The notes below the pieces were generated by a model. It was not told the DNA's origin. It saw nothing but the letters and a program-made list of their open reading frames with translations, and searched no databases. DNA of 45,565 bases from Streptomyces sp. ISL-87 (lineage in GTDB: Bacteria > Actinomycetota > Actinomycetes > Streptomycetales > Streptomycetaceae). Positions within the stretch are counted from its first letter, which is position 1; every line of letters starts with the position of its first letter. Both the position numbers and the translations under genes were made by a program. The stretch is taken from positions 1-45,565 of the forward strand of contig NZ_JAGGOY010000118.1 in NCBI RefSeq assembly GCF_018614095.1. Direction: 5' to 3'. This document shows, in pieces, positions 31,238 through 38,358 of the stretch.

Positions 31238-31289
31238 CGCGGGCTGCCACCACCCGCGAACAAGACAACATTACCTAGCTTACATCATC
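31238..31289 (-). promoter_or_regulatory. Promoter plus GTGGCA hairpin (copy 16)
   Basis: GATGATG-N9-TAATGT-TGTCTTGT leads into stem CGCGGGT/GCCCGCG with loop GGTGGCA (31238-31258). The stem sequence is unlike the GGTCGG copies yet fully paired. This is 10 kb from the nearest other copy. Confidence 0.82.
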
Positions 31290-31385
31290 GTTGGCAAGTG
31301 GACTGGATCCGCAACGCCGCCTCGTACGGATACACTCGGAAGCGAGATACGCCTCTCGGGTCTCCCGGAGTGTGTGTTTTCGGTT

Positions 31386-31430
31386 GGCCGGCGCCCTTGC
31401 CACCCGCCTCGGCGGAAGTGGGCGCCGGCC
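31386..31430 (-). other. Orphan hairpin with GTGGCA
   Basis: GGCCGGCGCCC pairs with its exact complement (11 bp). The large loop holds GGGTGGCA, and after the stem comes the ACCGAAAACACACAC tail seen behind other elements, then GGGAG. No start codon or gene follows on the minus strand, so this may be what is left of a lost gene. Confidence 0.5.
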
Positions 31431-31557
31431 GCTTTCGTCTCCGCCGGCCGCAGAAAGCCCCGCGCGGCAGCCGGGCTCCGCACCTCTTCGCCTTCCGGGT
31501 TCCGGTGGAGCGCGCCTGCGCTAGCCTCGTTGCAGCATCTACGACTTGGAGGCCGCG

Positions 31558-31767
31558 ATGCGGATCGTCTTCGACCCGGCCGAGCAGGAGGCCCTGCGGG
31601 CCGACGCGCGGGAGATGGCTGACGGCGACCCGCGGATCGCCTACGTCCTGGAGCGCCTGGCCGGTGAGGGTGTCGACCTGGACGCCGTCACCTCCTGGGA
31701 GGAGCTGCGCGAAAAGCTCGGACAGCCCCCGCTCGACGACTCCGCCCCAACCTCGCACGTCGCCTGA
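31558..31767 (+). CDS. Putative antitoxin
   Basis: The protein has 69 residues, acidic and helical (EQEALRADAREMADG, IAYVLERLAGEGVDLDAV) with a flexible C-terminus, which fits an antitoxin. ATG at 31558 follows TTGGAGG. Its stop overlaps the start of the next gene (TGATG at 31765-31769). The antitoxin call rests on gene size, order, overlap and the toxin-like partner. Confidence 0.65.
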   Translation: MRIVFDPAEQEALRADAREMADGDPRIAYVLERLAGEGVDLDAVTSWEELREKLGQPPLDDSAPTSHVA

Positions 31768-32018
31768 TGGGCCGACACGCGCCCAGGCGCGCGCGGATCG
31801 TCTTCTACGACGTGGCGCAGGAGCAGATCGAGAAGATGACGGAGGCCGAGCGGCTCCGCCTCGACCCGGTACTGGTGGCCGTCTCGAAGGATCCGGAGAT
31901 CGGCGTGCTGTCGAAGCACGGTGCGATCCGTGAGCACCGCGAGGACGGCGTCCGGATCCTGTACGTGCCGACCGCCCTGGGCACGCTAGTTCTGGTCGCC
32001 TACATCGAGACCGACTGA
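31767..32018 (+). CDS. Putative RelE/ParE-type toxin
   Basis: The protein has 83 residues. A basic start (RHAPRRARIVFYDVAQEQI), helices and the strands REHREDGVRILYVP and LVLVAYIE follow the fold order of RelE/ParE toxins, which cut mRNA on the ribosome or poison gyrase. It overlaps its putative antitoxin by 1 bp. This pair is on the plus strand, opposite to its neighbours, and is closed by a strong terminator. It would help keep the element in its host. Confidence 0.68.
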   Translation: MGRHAPRRARIVFYDVAQEQIEKMTEAERLRLDPVLVAVSKDPEIGVLSKHGAIREHREDGVRILYVPTALGTLVLVAYIETD

Positions 32019-32050
32019 CTTCCCGGCCGGCCCCGAGCACCTGGTCGCAG

Positions 32051-32081
32051 CAGAGCCCCGGACTTCATGTCCGGGGCTCTG
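32051..32081. terminator. Bidirectional terminator
   Basis: A perfect 13-bp stem (CAGAGCCCCGGAC and complement, 5-nt loop) lies between the convergent toxin gene and the Nudix gene. Confidence 0.7.
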
Positions 32082-32123
32082 CGCGTCGGGCCGGGACCGG
32101 TCCGAAGCTCTCTCGGACTCGGG

Positions 32124-33020
32124 TTACCGGTTGAGGTGGTCGAGGGCGCGCTGCAGAAGCGGCCGGTGCGCGGCGTAGAGGGTGCGGCCGGCTGCCGTGA
32201 TCTCCGCTTCGAGCTGGTCGAGGGAGCCGAAGGGCCACCAGTTGGCGTCGAGGGCGTCATCGGCGGCGATGGCCGTCACGGTGGCGGGCAGCAGGTAGAT
32301 CGCGCTGGTGGAGGCGACCCAGGCGTGGTCCGAGGCTCGCCAGTCGTCGACCAGGCTCCGGCCGAGGATGACCGGCTGATGGCCGGCCAGGTCGACACCG
32401 GTCTCCTCGCGCAGCTCACGGACCAAAGCGGCCGGGGCGGTTTCGCCCGGATCGACCATGCCTCCCGGGATGGCCTCCACCTTGATGTCGTCCCGCGTGA
32501 TCAGGAGGACCCGGCGGTCTGTGCCGTTCCCCGCGACCACGATGGGGTCCGCAGCCGCGTTCTCGCCCCACCGGCCCAGGTTCCTGCCGGTACGGCCGGT
32601 GCGACCCGTCGGGTGCAGAGGCCAGCCTCGCGCGTCCCGCTCGAAGGGCACCAGCGCGGCGGCCTGTCGGACGTCCCAGTCGGTCACGTCGGCCGGCGTC
32701 GGGGCTCCTTCGGCCCAGCCGGGTACGTGCTGGGCCAGGGCCTCGGGCAGCAGCTCGGCCGGCGTGACGTCCGTGGGCGTGTACTCCGGCCAGGGCACGT
32801 CCCAGCTGCGGAGTCCGGCGGGGACGGTTTCGGTGGTGGTGCGCTCAGGTGCGCCGTGGCCGAAGCGCCGGTGTGCGGCGTCCAGGATCTCGGCCAGCTG
32901 GCGAAGGGCGGGGGTCGTCGACTCACCGAGTTCGGCGAGCAGTTCGGCGATCTCCGGCTCGTCGATCTCGACGTGGATGCGGCGCTCACCGCTGCGCTGG
33001 TTGAGGTAGACGCGTTCCAT
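32124..33020 (-). CDS. Nudix hydrolase, NUDT9/ADP-ribose pyrophosphatase type
   Basis: The protein has 298 residues. The Nudix box GGMVDPGETAPAALVREL then REETGVD is complete. Before it, WPLHPTGRTGRTGR then LGRWGENAAADPIV is the hallmark of NUDT9-like ADP-ribose pyrophosphatases. The first 115 residues form an extra domain (RVYLNQRSGERRIHVEID) not found in plain NUDT9 enzymes. Expected reaction is ADP-ribose to AMP and ribose 5-phosphate. ATG at 33020 follows GGAAGGA. It is the last gene of the operon starting at 34890. Confidence 0.88.
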   Translation of the reverse strand: MERVYLNQRSGERRIHVEIDEPEIAELLAELGESTTPALRQLAEILDAAHRRFGHGAPERTTTETVPAGLRSWDVPWPEYTPTDVTPAELLPEALAQHVPGWAEGAPTPADVTDWDVRQAAALVPFERDARGWPLHPTGRTGRTGRNLGRWGENAAADPIVVAGNGTDRRVLLITRDDIKVEAIPGGMVDPGETAPAALVRELREETGVDLAGHQPVILGRSLVDDWRASDHAWVASTSAIYLLPATVTAIAADDALDANWWPFGSLDQLEAEITAAGRTLYAAHRPLLQRALDHLNR

Positions 33021-33059
33021 CAGGGATTCCTTCCGTGGTGACTGGTCGGTGCGGCGGGA

Positions 33060-33548
33060 TCAGTGGTTGCCGGGGACGAGCGCGAGGGCGGCGGCGGCCG
33101 TGGCGGTCAGGGTGGTGCACACCGGCACGCCGTGGCGGCGGGCCACGTAGATCAGGTACCGGTTCCTCTCGGGGTTGGGGCAGTCGGGCGGGCAACCCAG
33201 CACCGCCCTGCCCGTCGACACGTCCAAGCCGAACTCGACGTTGGTGGTCATGGCCGGCATGGTCTTGAGGTCGCGGGGGATCCAGAAGAGGATCGCGCTC
33301 GCCGCGGCGCGGGCGTCGGTCTCCCAGTCGACTTGGGTCTCGTAGCGGTCGGCGCGCTGGCCGTGCCGGGACTCGGGGCTCAGGACGGTCAGCGGCTGGG
33401 CGCCGGTCCACTGGGCGGCCAGGGTTTCGGCGGCGGCGGGCCGCCAGGACGGGACGGGTGCGCTCTTGTCCGGGGTGGGGCCGGCGAGGAAGACGGACGG
33501 GCCGGCGGGGATGGGCTCGCGGGCCATGACGAGGTTGATGCCGGTCAC
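33060..33548 (-). CDS. Nucleoside 2-deoxyribosyltransferase-like protein
   Basis: The protein has 162 residues. VFLAGPTPDKSA, SWRPAAAETL, ETQVDWETDARAAAS-ILFWIPRD, TTNVEFGLD and LGCPPDCPN, then RYLIYVARRHGVPV follow the Nuc_deoxyrib_tr2-like family, related to enzymes that cleave the N-glycosidic bond of nucleosides. The GTG at 33548 overlaps the stop of the HIT gene as GTGA. In this operon it sits between a HIT and an ADP-ribose-type Nudix protein. Confidence 0.82.
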   Translation of the reverse strand: MTGINLVMAREPIPAGPSVFLAGPTPDKSAPVPSWRPAAAETLAAQWTGAQPLTVLSPESRHGQRADRYETQVDWETDARAAASAILFWIPRDLKTMPAMTTNVEFGLDVSTGRAVLGCPPDCPNPERNRYLIYVARRHGVPVCTTLTATAAAALALVPGNH

Positions 33549-33921
33549 GAGGAGGCTCCGTTCTGCGCGGCGGCGCGGGCGGCGTGCTGCGGGGTCCAGG
33601 GCAGGGGCAGGTCGTCGCCGTCCTGGCGCGGCACGACGTGGACGTGGAGGTGGAAGACGGACTGGGTCGCCGCGACTCCCTTCGAGGTGATGAGGTTGGC
33701 GGCGGGGAGCTCGGCCATCAGCTCGGCGGCCCGGCGCATCACCGCGGCGGTCACCTCCGGGTCGGTGCCGGCGTCGTGGACGTGGACGCGCGGCAGGACC
33801 ATGACGTGGCCCTCGGTCACCCCGCCGGTGCGGGGCGGATGGCGAGGGCGTCGGGCCATTCCCGGACGATGGCGGCCGGGGCCTGGCCGGCGGCGATGGA
33901 GCAGAAGGCGCAGTTCTGCAC
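33545..33921 (-). pseudogene. HIT-family protein gene with a frameshift
   Basis: GTG at 33921 (AGGAGAGG upstream) begins QNCAFCSIAAGQAP, the usual HIT N-terminus with a CxxC, and runs to EWPDALAIRP. The rest (TEGHVMVLPRVHVH and the catalytic triad FHLHVHVVPR) continues in a different frame to 33545. The break is at a run of four identical bases near 33832-33835. With one base restored, a complete HIT protein of about 125 residues would result. HIT enzymes hydrolyse nucleotidyl bonds. The overlapping neighbours are intact, so a sequencing error is possible. Confidence 0.75.
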
Positions 33922-33967
33922 GACGGGCCTCTCCTGGTGGGTGGTCGATGGGTCTCGTGCGAGGTAG

Positions 33968-34321
33968 TCAGATCCAGCGGAAGATGCCGCGGATCTCGCT
34001 GGCCGCGCCGCTGAGGTTGTCGGCGGGGAGGCTGTAGTCGATGTCGTAGGGGTCCTCGCTCTCCCCCATCACGGCATGGGCGGCGGCCGCCAGGACGTCC
34101 GCGAAGGCGTCGTGGATGCTCGCGTCCTTGAGGGCCTGGACGATGTCGTCCTGGTTGGCGTGGCCGCGGGTGATGGCGTCGGCGAGCAGCCGGAGCGCGG
34201 CCGCTGCGGCCGGGGCGAGGTCGGCGAGGTCTCCCCCGTCGGCGGTGAGGCTGGCGCGGGCGGGGGTCTCGATGCCGGTGATCTGGGCGAGGCGGTTCGG
34301 GGCGGGCGCCTGCTCGGTCAC
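33968..34321 (-). CDS. Hypothetical protein
   Basis: The protein has 117 residues, acidic and mostly helical (LAPAAAAALRLLADAITRG, DDIVQALKDASIHDAF, VLAAAAHAVMG). The GTG at 34321 overlaps the upstream stop as GTGA and has GAGGAG in front, so it is coupled to the membrane-anchored protein. No family known. Confidence 0.7.
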   Translation of the reverse strand: MTEQAPAPNRLAQITGIETPARASLTADGGDLADLAPAAAAALRLLADAITRGHANQDDIVQALKDASIHDAFADVLAAAAHAVMGESEDPYDIDYSLPADNLSGAASEIRGIFRWI

Positions 34322-34890
34322 TGCGACTCCTCGGAGTAGGGGGCGGTGCTGAGCTGGAGGGTGCCGGGACCGGCGGACTTGGCGTCGGGGTGGAAGGCCG
34401 GGGTGCCGCCCAGGAAGACCACGGCGCGGGCCTGTCCGAGCAAGGCGTGGAAGCGGTTGAGGAGCAGGCGGCCTTCGTCGGCGGTGTCCGCGCTGCCCCG
34501 GTGGATGTCGATGTCGCGGATCGCGTAGCGCAGCCAGTGGAAGTCGTGCTTCTGGAGGGGGATTCGGACGGTGTCGGGGTCGGGCTGGAGGACGGAGGCC
34601 GCGCCGGCGCTCTCGTAGAGGCGGCCGATCAGCTCGGTGATGTAGGTGCCGTTGCTCTCGTACGGGCGGGCTCGCCGCTTGCTCTCGTCGGCGTGTAACA
34701 GGACCCGCTCGAAGGTCCGCATCTCGTCGAGGGTGATCCCGATGCACTGGACCGGCGGGGTCTTGGCGGGCTGCGGGGCGGCCGGGTGGTGGACGGTGGC
34801 GTGCGGCTCGGGCCGGTTTCGGCGAGCGGCCGCGGCTCCGGCCAGTGCGCCGATCAGCACGGCGATGGCGATGACGGCCCACAGGTCCAT
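34318..34890 (-). CDS. Membrane-anchored hypothetical protein
   Basis: The protein has 190 residues with one N-terminal membrane helix (residues 2-22, LWAVIAIAVLIGALAGAAAA) and a soluble part that would face the cytoplasm if the arginines after the helix stay inside. The soluble part contains QPDPDTVRIPLQKHDFHWL and helices; no motif known. ATG at 34890 follows GGAAGGA. It is the first gene of the operon under the twin-operator promoter at 34935-34990. Confidence 0.72.
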   Translation of the reverse strand: MDLWAVIAIAVLIGALAGAAAARRNRPEPHATVHHPAAPQPAKTPPVQCIGITLDEMRTFERVLLHADESKRRARPYESNGTYITELIGRLYESAGAASVLQPDPDTVRIPLQKHDFHWLRYAIRDIDIHRGSADTADEGRLLLNRFHALLGQARAVVFLGGTPAFHPDAKSAGPGTLQLSTAPYSEESQ

Positions 34891-34934
34891 GCGTTCTTCC
34901 TTCCTGCTGCGGGCCCGGGCGGCCCGACCCCTCA

Positions 34935-34990
34935 AGAATGCCAACTCTGAATTGGCGTGTCAACATGAACTTGGCCAACTAATTATTGGC
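34935..34990 (-). promoter_or_regulatory. TTGACA promoter with twin GCCAA-N7-TTGGC operators
   Basis: Minus-strand TTGACA (34958-34963) is followed 17 nt later by CATTCT. One 17-bp inverted repeat GCCAA-N7-TTGGC (34940-34956) fills the spacer between -35 and -10, and another (34974-34990) lies upstream of the -35. The two are 17 bp apart. The layout predicts repression by a dimeric regulator. A close copy is at 38359-38414. Confidence 0.8.
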
Positions 34991-35131
34991 GCATCCGGCT
35001 TGTGGCACGCCGCCGCCCCCGGACCTGCGGCGACGCGGTCGGGGGCGGTGAGGGGTTCGGGTTCGACCGGGCCGGCCGCTGCGGCGATACGCGTCCGGCC
35101 CGGCCGTGCGACACCCGGGTGCCGGCCTGCC

Positions 35132-35554
35132 TCAGGAGTTCGGCGTCACGGCAGCGCCGATGATGTCGGCGTGGTCGAAGGCCAGGTTCTCCGGCAGGTT
35201 CTTCACCGGCCACCAGCAGGCAGTGCGGGCGTCGTCCCTGGCAACGGCCACCGTGCCGTCGGGAACGATGACCATGTACGCGAAGGTCACGTACGCGCCG
35301 CGCGGGTCGCGGCCGACCTGGTCCCAGACTCCGATCTGGTGAAGGCTGCCGACGGAGACCTGGACACCGGTCTCCTCGGCCAGTTGGCGGGCGGCGGCCA
35401 CGAACGGCGCTTCCTTGGCGCCGACATGACCCCCCGGGAGCGCCCAGGCCCCTTCGAAGGGCGGCCGGCTGCGCTCGACGAGCAGAACATCCCCTCCGGG
35501 AGTCAGGGCCACCACGTCGGCGGTGTAGATGGGTTCGGTCTCGCTGTCGGTCAT
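35132..35554 (-). CDS. Nudix hydrolase
   Basis: The protein has 140 residues. The Nudix box GGHVGAKEAPFVAAARQL then AEETGVQV has the normal spacing, but the first glutamate after the arginine (REL in the consensus) is glutamine here; the metal-binding EE pair is present. LLVERSRPPFEGAWALPGG and a final strand-helix are typical of the mutator/8-oxo-dGTP or small-nucleotide group; substrate cannot be told. ATG at 35554 follows GGAAAGG. It is the last gene of the operon that begins at 38312. Confidence 0.85.
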   Translation of the reverse strand: MTDSETEPIYTADVVALTPGGDVLLVERSRPPFEGAWALPGGHVGAKEAPFVAAARQLAEETGVQVSVGSLHQIGVWDQVGRDPRGAYVTFAYMVIVPDGTVAVARDDARTACWWPVKNLPENLAFDHADIIGAAVTPNS

Positions 35555-35683
35555 GTTGGCCTTTCCGTTGATGTAGGCGGGCGCCTCCCGGCCGGGGCCG
35601 ACGGCGGCGCCCGGCCGGGAGGCCGGCTTGCCTCCGGGCCGGGCGACCGCCCGCGGCGGCGTCTGGCGCTAGGGGTGCTGGAA

Positions 35684-36367
35684 TTACCGGGCGCGGCCGA
35701 GGCCGGCCAGGATCCGGGCCAGGAGTCGGCGCAGCAGGGTGCACCAGGTGTCCGGCCCGGGCGGAGTTACGGGCGCGGGGGCCGGGGCGGGGTCGGGGGC
35801 GGGGCGGTCGTGGTGACGGATCTGCCGCATCGCGGCGGGCCAGGTCTCCGGCGGGTAGCCGGCGGCAGTCAGGGTCTCGGTGAGGAACGCCCAGCCGGCG
35901 GAGCGGTCTTCGGTCTCGGTGCTGGTGTAGGTGACGCCGGGCTGGAGGCCGATGGCCAGGTGCCAGCGGCCAGCGGTCAGGTTGCGTTCGGCGGCCCAGG
36001 TGCCGCCGTCCCAGCTCTGCAGGGTGCCGCCGCCGTGGGAGGACCCCGCCTCGTCGCGCAGCCAGGACGCGGCGAGCTGGTGGGTCCAGCTGCGGGCGGC
36101 GGCCGCCGAGGGGTGCTGGACCCAGGTGGAGGCGGCCGGGCTGAACCACTCCTCCCAAAGGACCGCATACGCGGCGCCGTCGATGATGTGGACGCTCAGG
36201 TGCTCGCCGCGGAAGCGGATGTCGTCCTCGGCCGGGGCGGCCTTGATGCGGGCCGCGAGGTCGGGCGCCTGATGGAAGTGGCCGTGGCGCAGGCCGGCCA
36301 GGTGAGGCCGGTAGCCCCAGTCCTCGCACGCGGCGGGCAGGCTGTCTTCGTGGCCGGTGATGCTCAC
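35684..36367 (-). CDS. Hypothetical protein
   Basis: The protein has 227 residues. It contains HLSVHIIDGAAYAVLWEEW, a tryptophan-rich middle (STWVQHPSAAAARSWTHQLAASWL in description) and a proline-rich linker before a basic amphipathic C-terminal helix (LLRRLLARILAGLGRAR) that could touch the membrane. No family known. The GTG at 36367 overlaps the upstream stop as GTGA, so it is coupled to the 105-residue gene. Confidence 0.7.
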   Translation of the reverse strand: MSITGHEDSLPAACEDWGYRPHLAGLRHGHFHQAPDLAARIKAAPAEDDIRFRGEHLSVHIIDGAAYAVLWEEWFSPAASTWVQHPSAAAARSWTHQLAASWLRDEAGSSHGGGTLQSWDGGTWAAERNLTAGRWHLAIGLQPGVTYTSTETEDRSAGWAFLTETLTAAGYPPETWPAAMRQIRHHDRPAPDPAPAPAPVTPPGPDTWCTLLRRLLARILAGLGRAR

Positions 36368-36681
36368 GATGCCCCCAGCGCGATGAGAGCCGCGCGGGCG
36401 CGCTCCAGGCGCTGGCCGGCGGAGTCCTGGACGTACGCGGCCGCTTCGTCGATGACCTCGGCGATGTCCTCTTCGCCCTGTTCCTCGATCCGGACGCCGA
36501 TGTCGGTGAGCAGGTCGGAGATCATCCCGAGCACGCTGCCGGACTGGGCGCGGTCGTCGTAGAGGGCTTGGAGGACGGCGGCCTGGTCCTCGTGGTCGGC
36601 GGTGTCGCCGAGCGCGTTCTCGCGCAGCGCGTGCAGGCCGAGACGGATGGCGGCGACGGCCGTGGCGACGCCGGCGCTCAC
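36364..36681 (-). CDS. Small helical protein
   Basis: The protein has 105 residues, almost wholly helical and acidic in the middle (DLLTDIGVRIEEQGEEDIAEVIDE). GTG at 36681 overlaps the upstream stop (GTGA). No motif known. Coupled overlaps on both sides show it is made together with its neighbours. Confidence 0.7.
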   Translation of the reverse strand: MSAGVATAVAAIRLGLHALRENALGDTADHEDQAAVLQALYDDRAQSGSVLGMISDLLTDIGVRIEEQGEEDIAEVIDEAAAYVQDSAGQRLERARAALIALGAS

Positions 36682-37181
36682 CGGCGGGACGCCTTCACCG
36701 TGACGAGCAGAGCGGCCAGCGTCTCCCACGAGTGGTGCCAGCTCTGGTCGAGGCAGTACCGGCCGTTCATGCCGAAGTCGGCCAGGTTGAAGAAGTTCTT
36801 CTTGCCGGTGGCCTCGGCGAGTCGCTGGAGGAGGCCCTGGGGCACCCGGCGATCGGCGGCGAAGTGTGTGGCTCCCGAGACCGCGAGGGCAGCGGCCAGG
36901 GCGGCCGGGTGCAGGCGGATCCCGAGGGCGCGGGTGCCGGCGACGAGGACCAGGCCCTGGGTGGCGGTGTACTGCAGGACGTGGTGCAGGCAGGCTCGGC
37001 GGCCGCCGTCCGTGCCGACGATGGTGACCGTGCCGTCCTCGTGCTTGTACTTCACCGGGGCGGTGTCGGTGGCGCCCTTGGCCTGGGAGTCGAAATCGGA
37101 CTGGCCCCAGTGGTCGGCGTGATCTGCCGCGGCGCGCAGTAAGGCGTAGGCGGCGGCGAAGGTCGAGGCGCGGTGGTTCAT
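36678..37181 (-). CDS. Hypothetical protein
   Basis: The protein has 167 residues. A helical start (TFAAAYALLRAAADHADHWG) is followed by a DGTVTIVGTDGGRRACLHHVLQYTA strand-helix unit and a C-terminal FNLADFGMNGRYCLDQSWHHSW. No recognised motif. ATG at 37181 follows GAGGAG at a rather long spacing. It precedes two overlapping genes in the operon. Confidence 0.7.
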   Translation of the reverse strand: MNHRASTFAAAYALLRAAADHADHWGQSDFDSQAKGATDTAPVKYKHEDGTVTIVGTDGGRRACLHHVLQYTATQGLVLVAGTRALGIRLHPAALAAALAVSGATHFAADRRVPQGLLQRLAEATGKKNFFNLADFGMNGRYCLDQSWHHSWETLAALLVTVKASRR

Positions 37182-37281
37182 GATGAGTGTTCTCCTCGGT
37201 TCTGCTCTGGACGGGGAGCCCCGGGGGCGGCCGTACCTCTTGGCCGATGCTGCGGCCGTCCCCGGGATCTGCGGCGCCGGC

Positions 37282-37512
37282 CTACTGGTCGGCGGTGTAG
37301 CGGTTGACCTGGTTGCGGACGTGCTCGCGGCTGAAGTCGAGGTGGTCGGCAACGGCTTTCTGGGTCAGGGTCTTGGCGTCCATCTCGGCCTTGACCGCGG
37401 CCCAGTAGGCGCGGTGGGCGGTCTCGATGGCTTTGTCGCGGGCCTCGGCGGCCTTGTCGAGGCGGGCCTTGGCGGCGGTGGACTCGGGGGTGTCGGGTCT
37501 GGTGGGGGTCAT
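37282..37512 (-). CDS. Small helix-turn-helix protein
   Basis: The protein has 76 residues. A charged N-terminal helix (about 15-50) leads to TQKAVADHLDFSREHVRNQVNR (split: TQKAVADHLDF / SREHVRNQVNR), a typical helix-turn-helix near residues 49-70. It could be a DNA-binding regulator, perhaps of the twin-operator promoters in this region, but no evidence ties it to them. ATG at 37512; GGAG lies 10 nt upstream. Confidence 0.75.
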   Translation of the reverse strand: MTPTRPDTPESTAAKARLDKAAEARDKAIETAHRAYWAAVKAEMDAKTLTQKAVADHLDFSREHVRNQVNRYTADQ

Positions 37513-37635
37513 GGTGATCAGCTCCGTGACGGTTGAGGGACGATGTAGCTGCCCCCTGCTCCGGTTGAGAGCGGGTTGGGCTGGCCCGGGGCGAGCGGCC
37601 TGGTTGGTAGCCGGTGTTGCCGCCCGCCCCGGGGG

Positions 37636-37728
37636 TCAGAGCGCCTTGGGCCAGGGCTTGCAGGCGTGCGCGAGGGCGATGTCGAGGATGGGTCCGATGC
37701 GGTCGGGGTTCTGATTGGTGATCTTCAT
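37636..37728 (-). CDS. Short peptide, 30 residues
   Basis: ATG at 37728 opens a 30-residue peptide (MKITNQNPDRIG, then ILDIALAHACKPWPKAL). Codon use is like that of neighbouring genes, and the ribosome site (GCAGGTG) is weak. It sits between the 23-residue peptide and the helix-turn-helix gene in the same operon. It may be a genuine small protein. Confidence 0.4.
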   Translation of the reverse strand: MKITNQNPDRIGPILDIALAHACKPWPKAL

Positions 37729-37749
37729 CGAGAGCCCGCACCTGCCGCA

Positions 37750-37821
37750 CTAGTAGTTCGCGAAGTGCGTCCGGGTGGCGGTTCGGCGAGTGAGGGCCCG
37801 GCGGATCAGCTCGGCGAGCAT
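37750..37821 (-). CDS. Short peptide, 23 residues
   Basis: ATG at 37821 has a strong GAAGGAG site 6 nt upstream and opens a peptide MLAELIRRALTRRTATRTHF-ANY, an amphipathic basic helix. It starts 14 nt after the stop of the DUF5706 gene. The good ribosome site argues that it is translated. Confidence 0.5.
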   Translation of the reverse strand: MLAELIRRALTRRTATRTHFANY

Positions 37822-37835
37822 GAAGGTCTCCTTCG

Positions 37836-38312
37836 TCAGGCGGCCAGGGCGATGATCCCGGCGAGGACCAGCAGGGCGACGGCACCGGCGGTGATGTCGA
37901 TGGCGAGCCGGAGCGCGCGGAACTTCCTCGCGGCGATCTTGGCCAGGACCACGATCCGCTCGGTGCTGCGGTCGGAGGCGATGTCGGCGGCGGCCTCCTG
38001 GGGCGTACAGGTCGCCCAGTGGAGGTAGGAGCCGCTGACGTCGCCGCCGAGGCGGGGGCGGACGATCAGCAGGACCAGGAGCATCGCGGCGGCCAGGGCG
38101 GCCGCGCCGATCCCGGCGGCGACAGTGGCGGCGACCGGGAGGTGGTGGCCGGGGACCGTGGCGATCAGGACGGCGAGAGGGAGGCTGAGGACGGTCAGGA
38201 GCGCCGACGCCTTGGCGTCGGTCCTGCCCATCTCGGCGATCACCTCGGTGCGGGCCTGGGCCAGGCGCGCCTCGGTGGGGGCGGCCTGCGGTAACTGCTG
38301 GGTCAGCTCCAT
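37836..38312 (-). CDS. DUF5706 membrane protein (Pycsar-effector type)
   Basis: The protein has 158 residues. GRTDAKASALLTVLSLPLAVLI leads into a first membrane helix, then a second (AAGIGAAALAAAMLLVLLIV), RPRLGGDVSGSYLHWA, a helical linker and a final membrane helix (ITAGAVALLVLAGIIAL). This is the layout of DUF5706, the PycTM-like effector of Pycsar immunity, also found alone on Streptomyces plasmids. No nucleotide cyclase gene is in the window. ATG at 38312 follows GGAGG. It is first in the operon under 38359-38414. Confidence 0.75.
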   Translation of the reverse strand: MELTQQLPQAAPTEARLAQARTEVIAEMGRTDAKASALLTVLSLPLAVLIATVPGHHLPVAATVAAGIGAAALAAAMLLVLLIVRPRLGGDVSGSYLHWATCTPQEAAADIASDRSTERIVVLAKIAARKFRALRLAIDITAGAVALLVLAGIIALAA

Positions 38313-38358
38313 GATTCGATGCCTCCGGTCGTCGGTGCGGGCTCTTGCCCACACCCCA

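Noticed and set aside
904..31258. GTGGCA hairpins as transcription terminators
   Set aside because: They lie upstream of ribosome sites at a near-constant distance, have no T-tract, and keep a constant loop. Terminators would follow stop codons and would not conserve loop sequence.
37836..38312. Complete Pycsar immune operon
   Set aside because: The effector-type membrane protein is present but no uridylate/cytidylate cyclase is encoded anywhere in the window.
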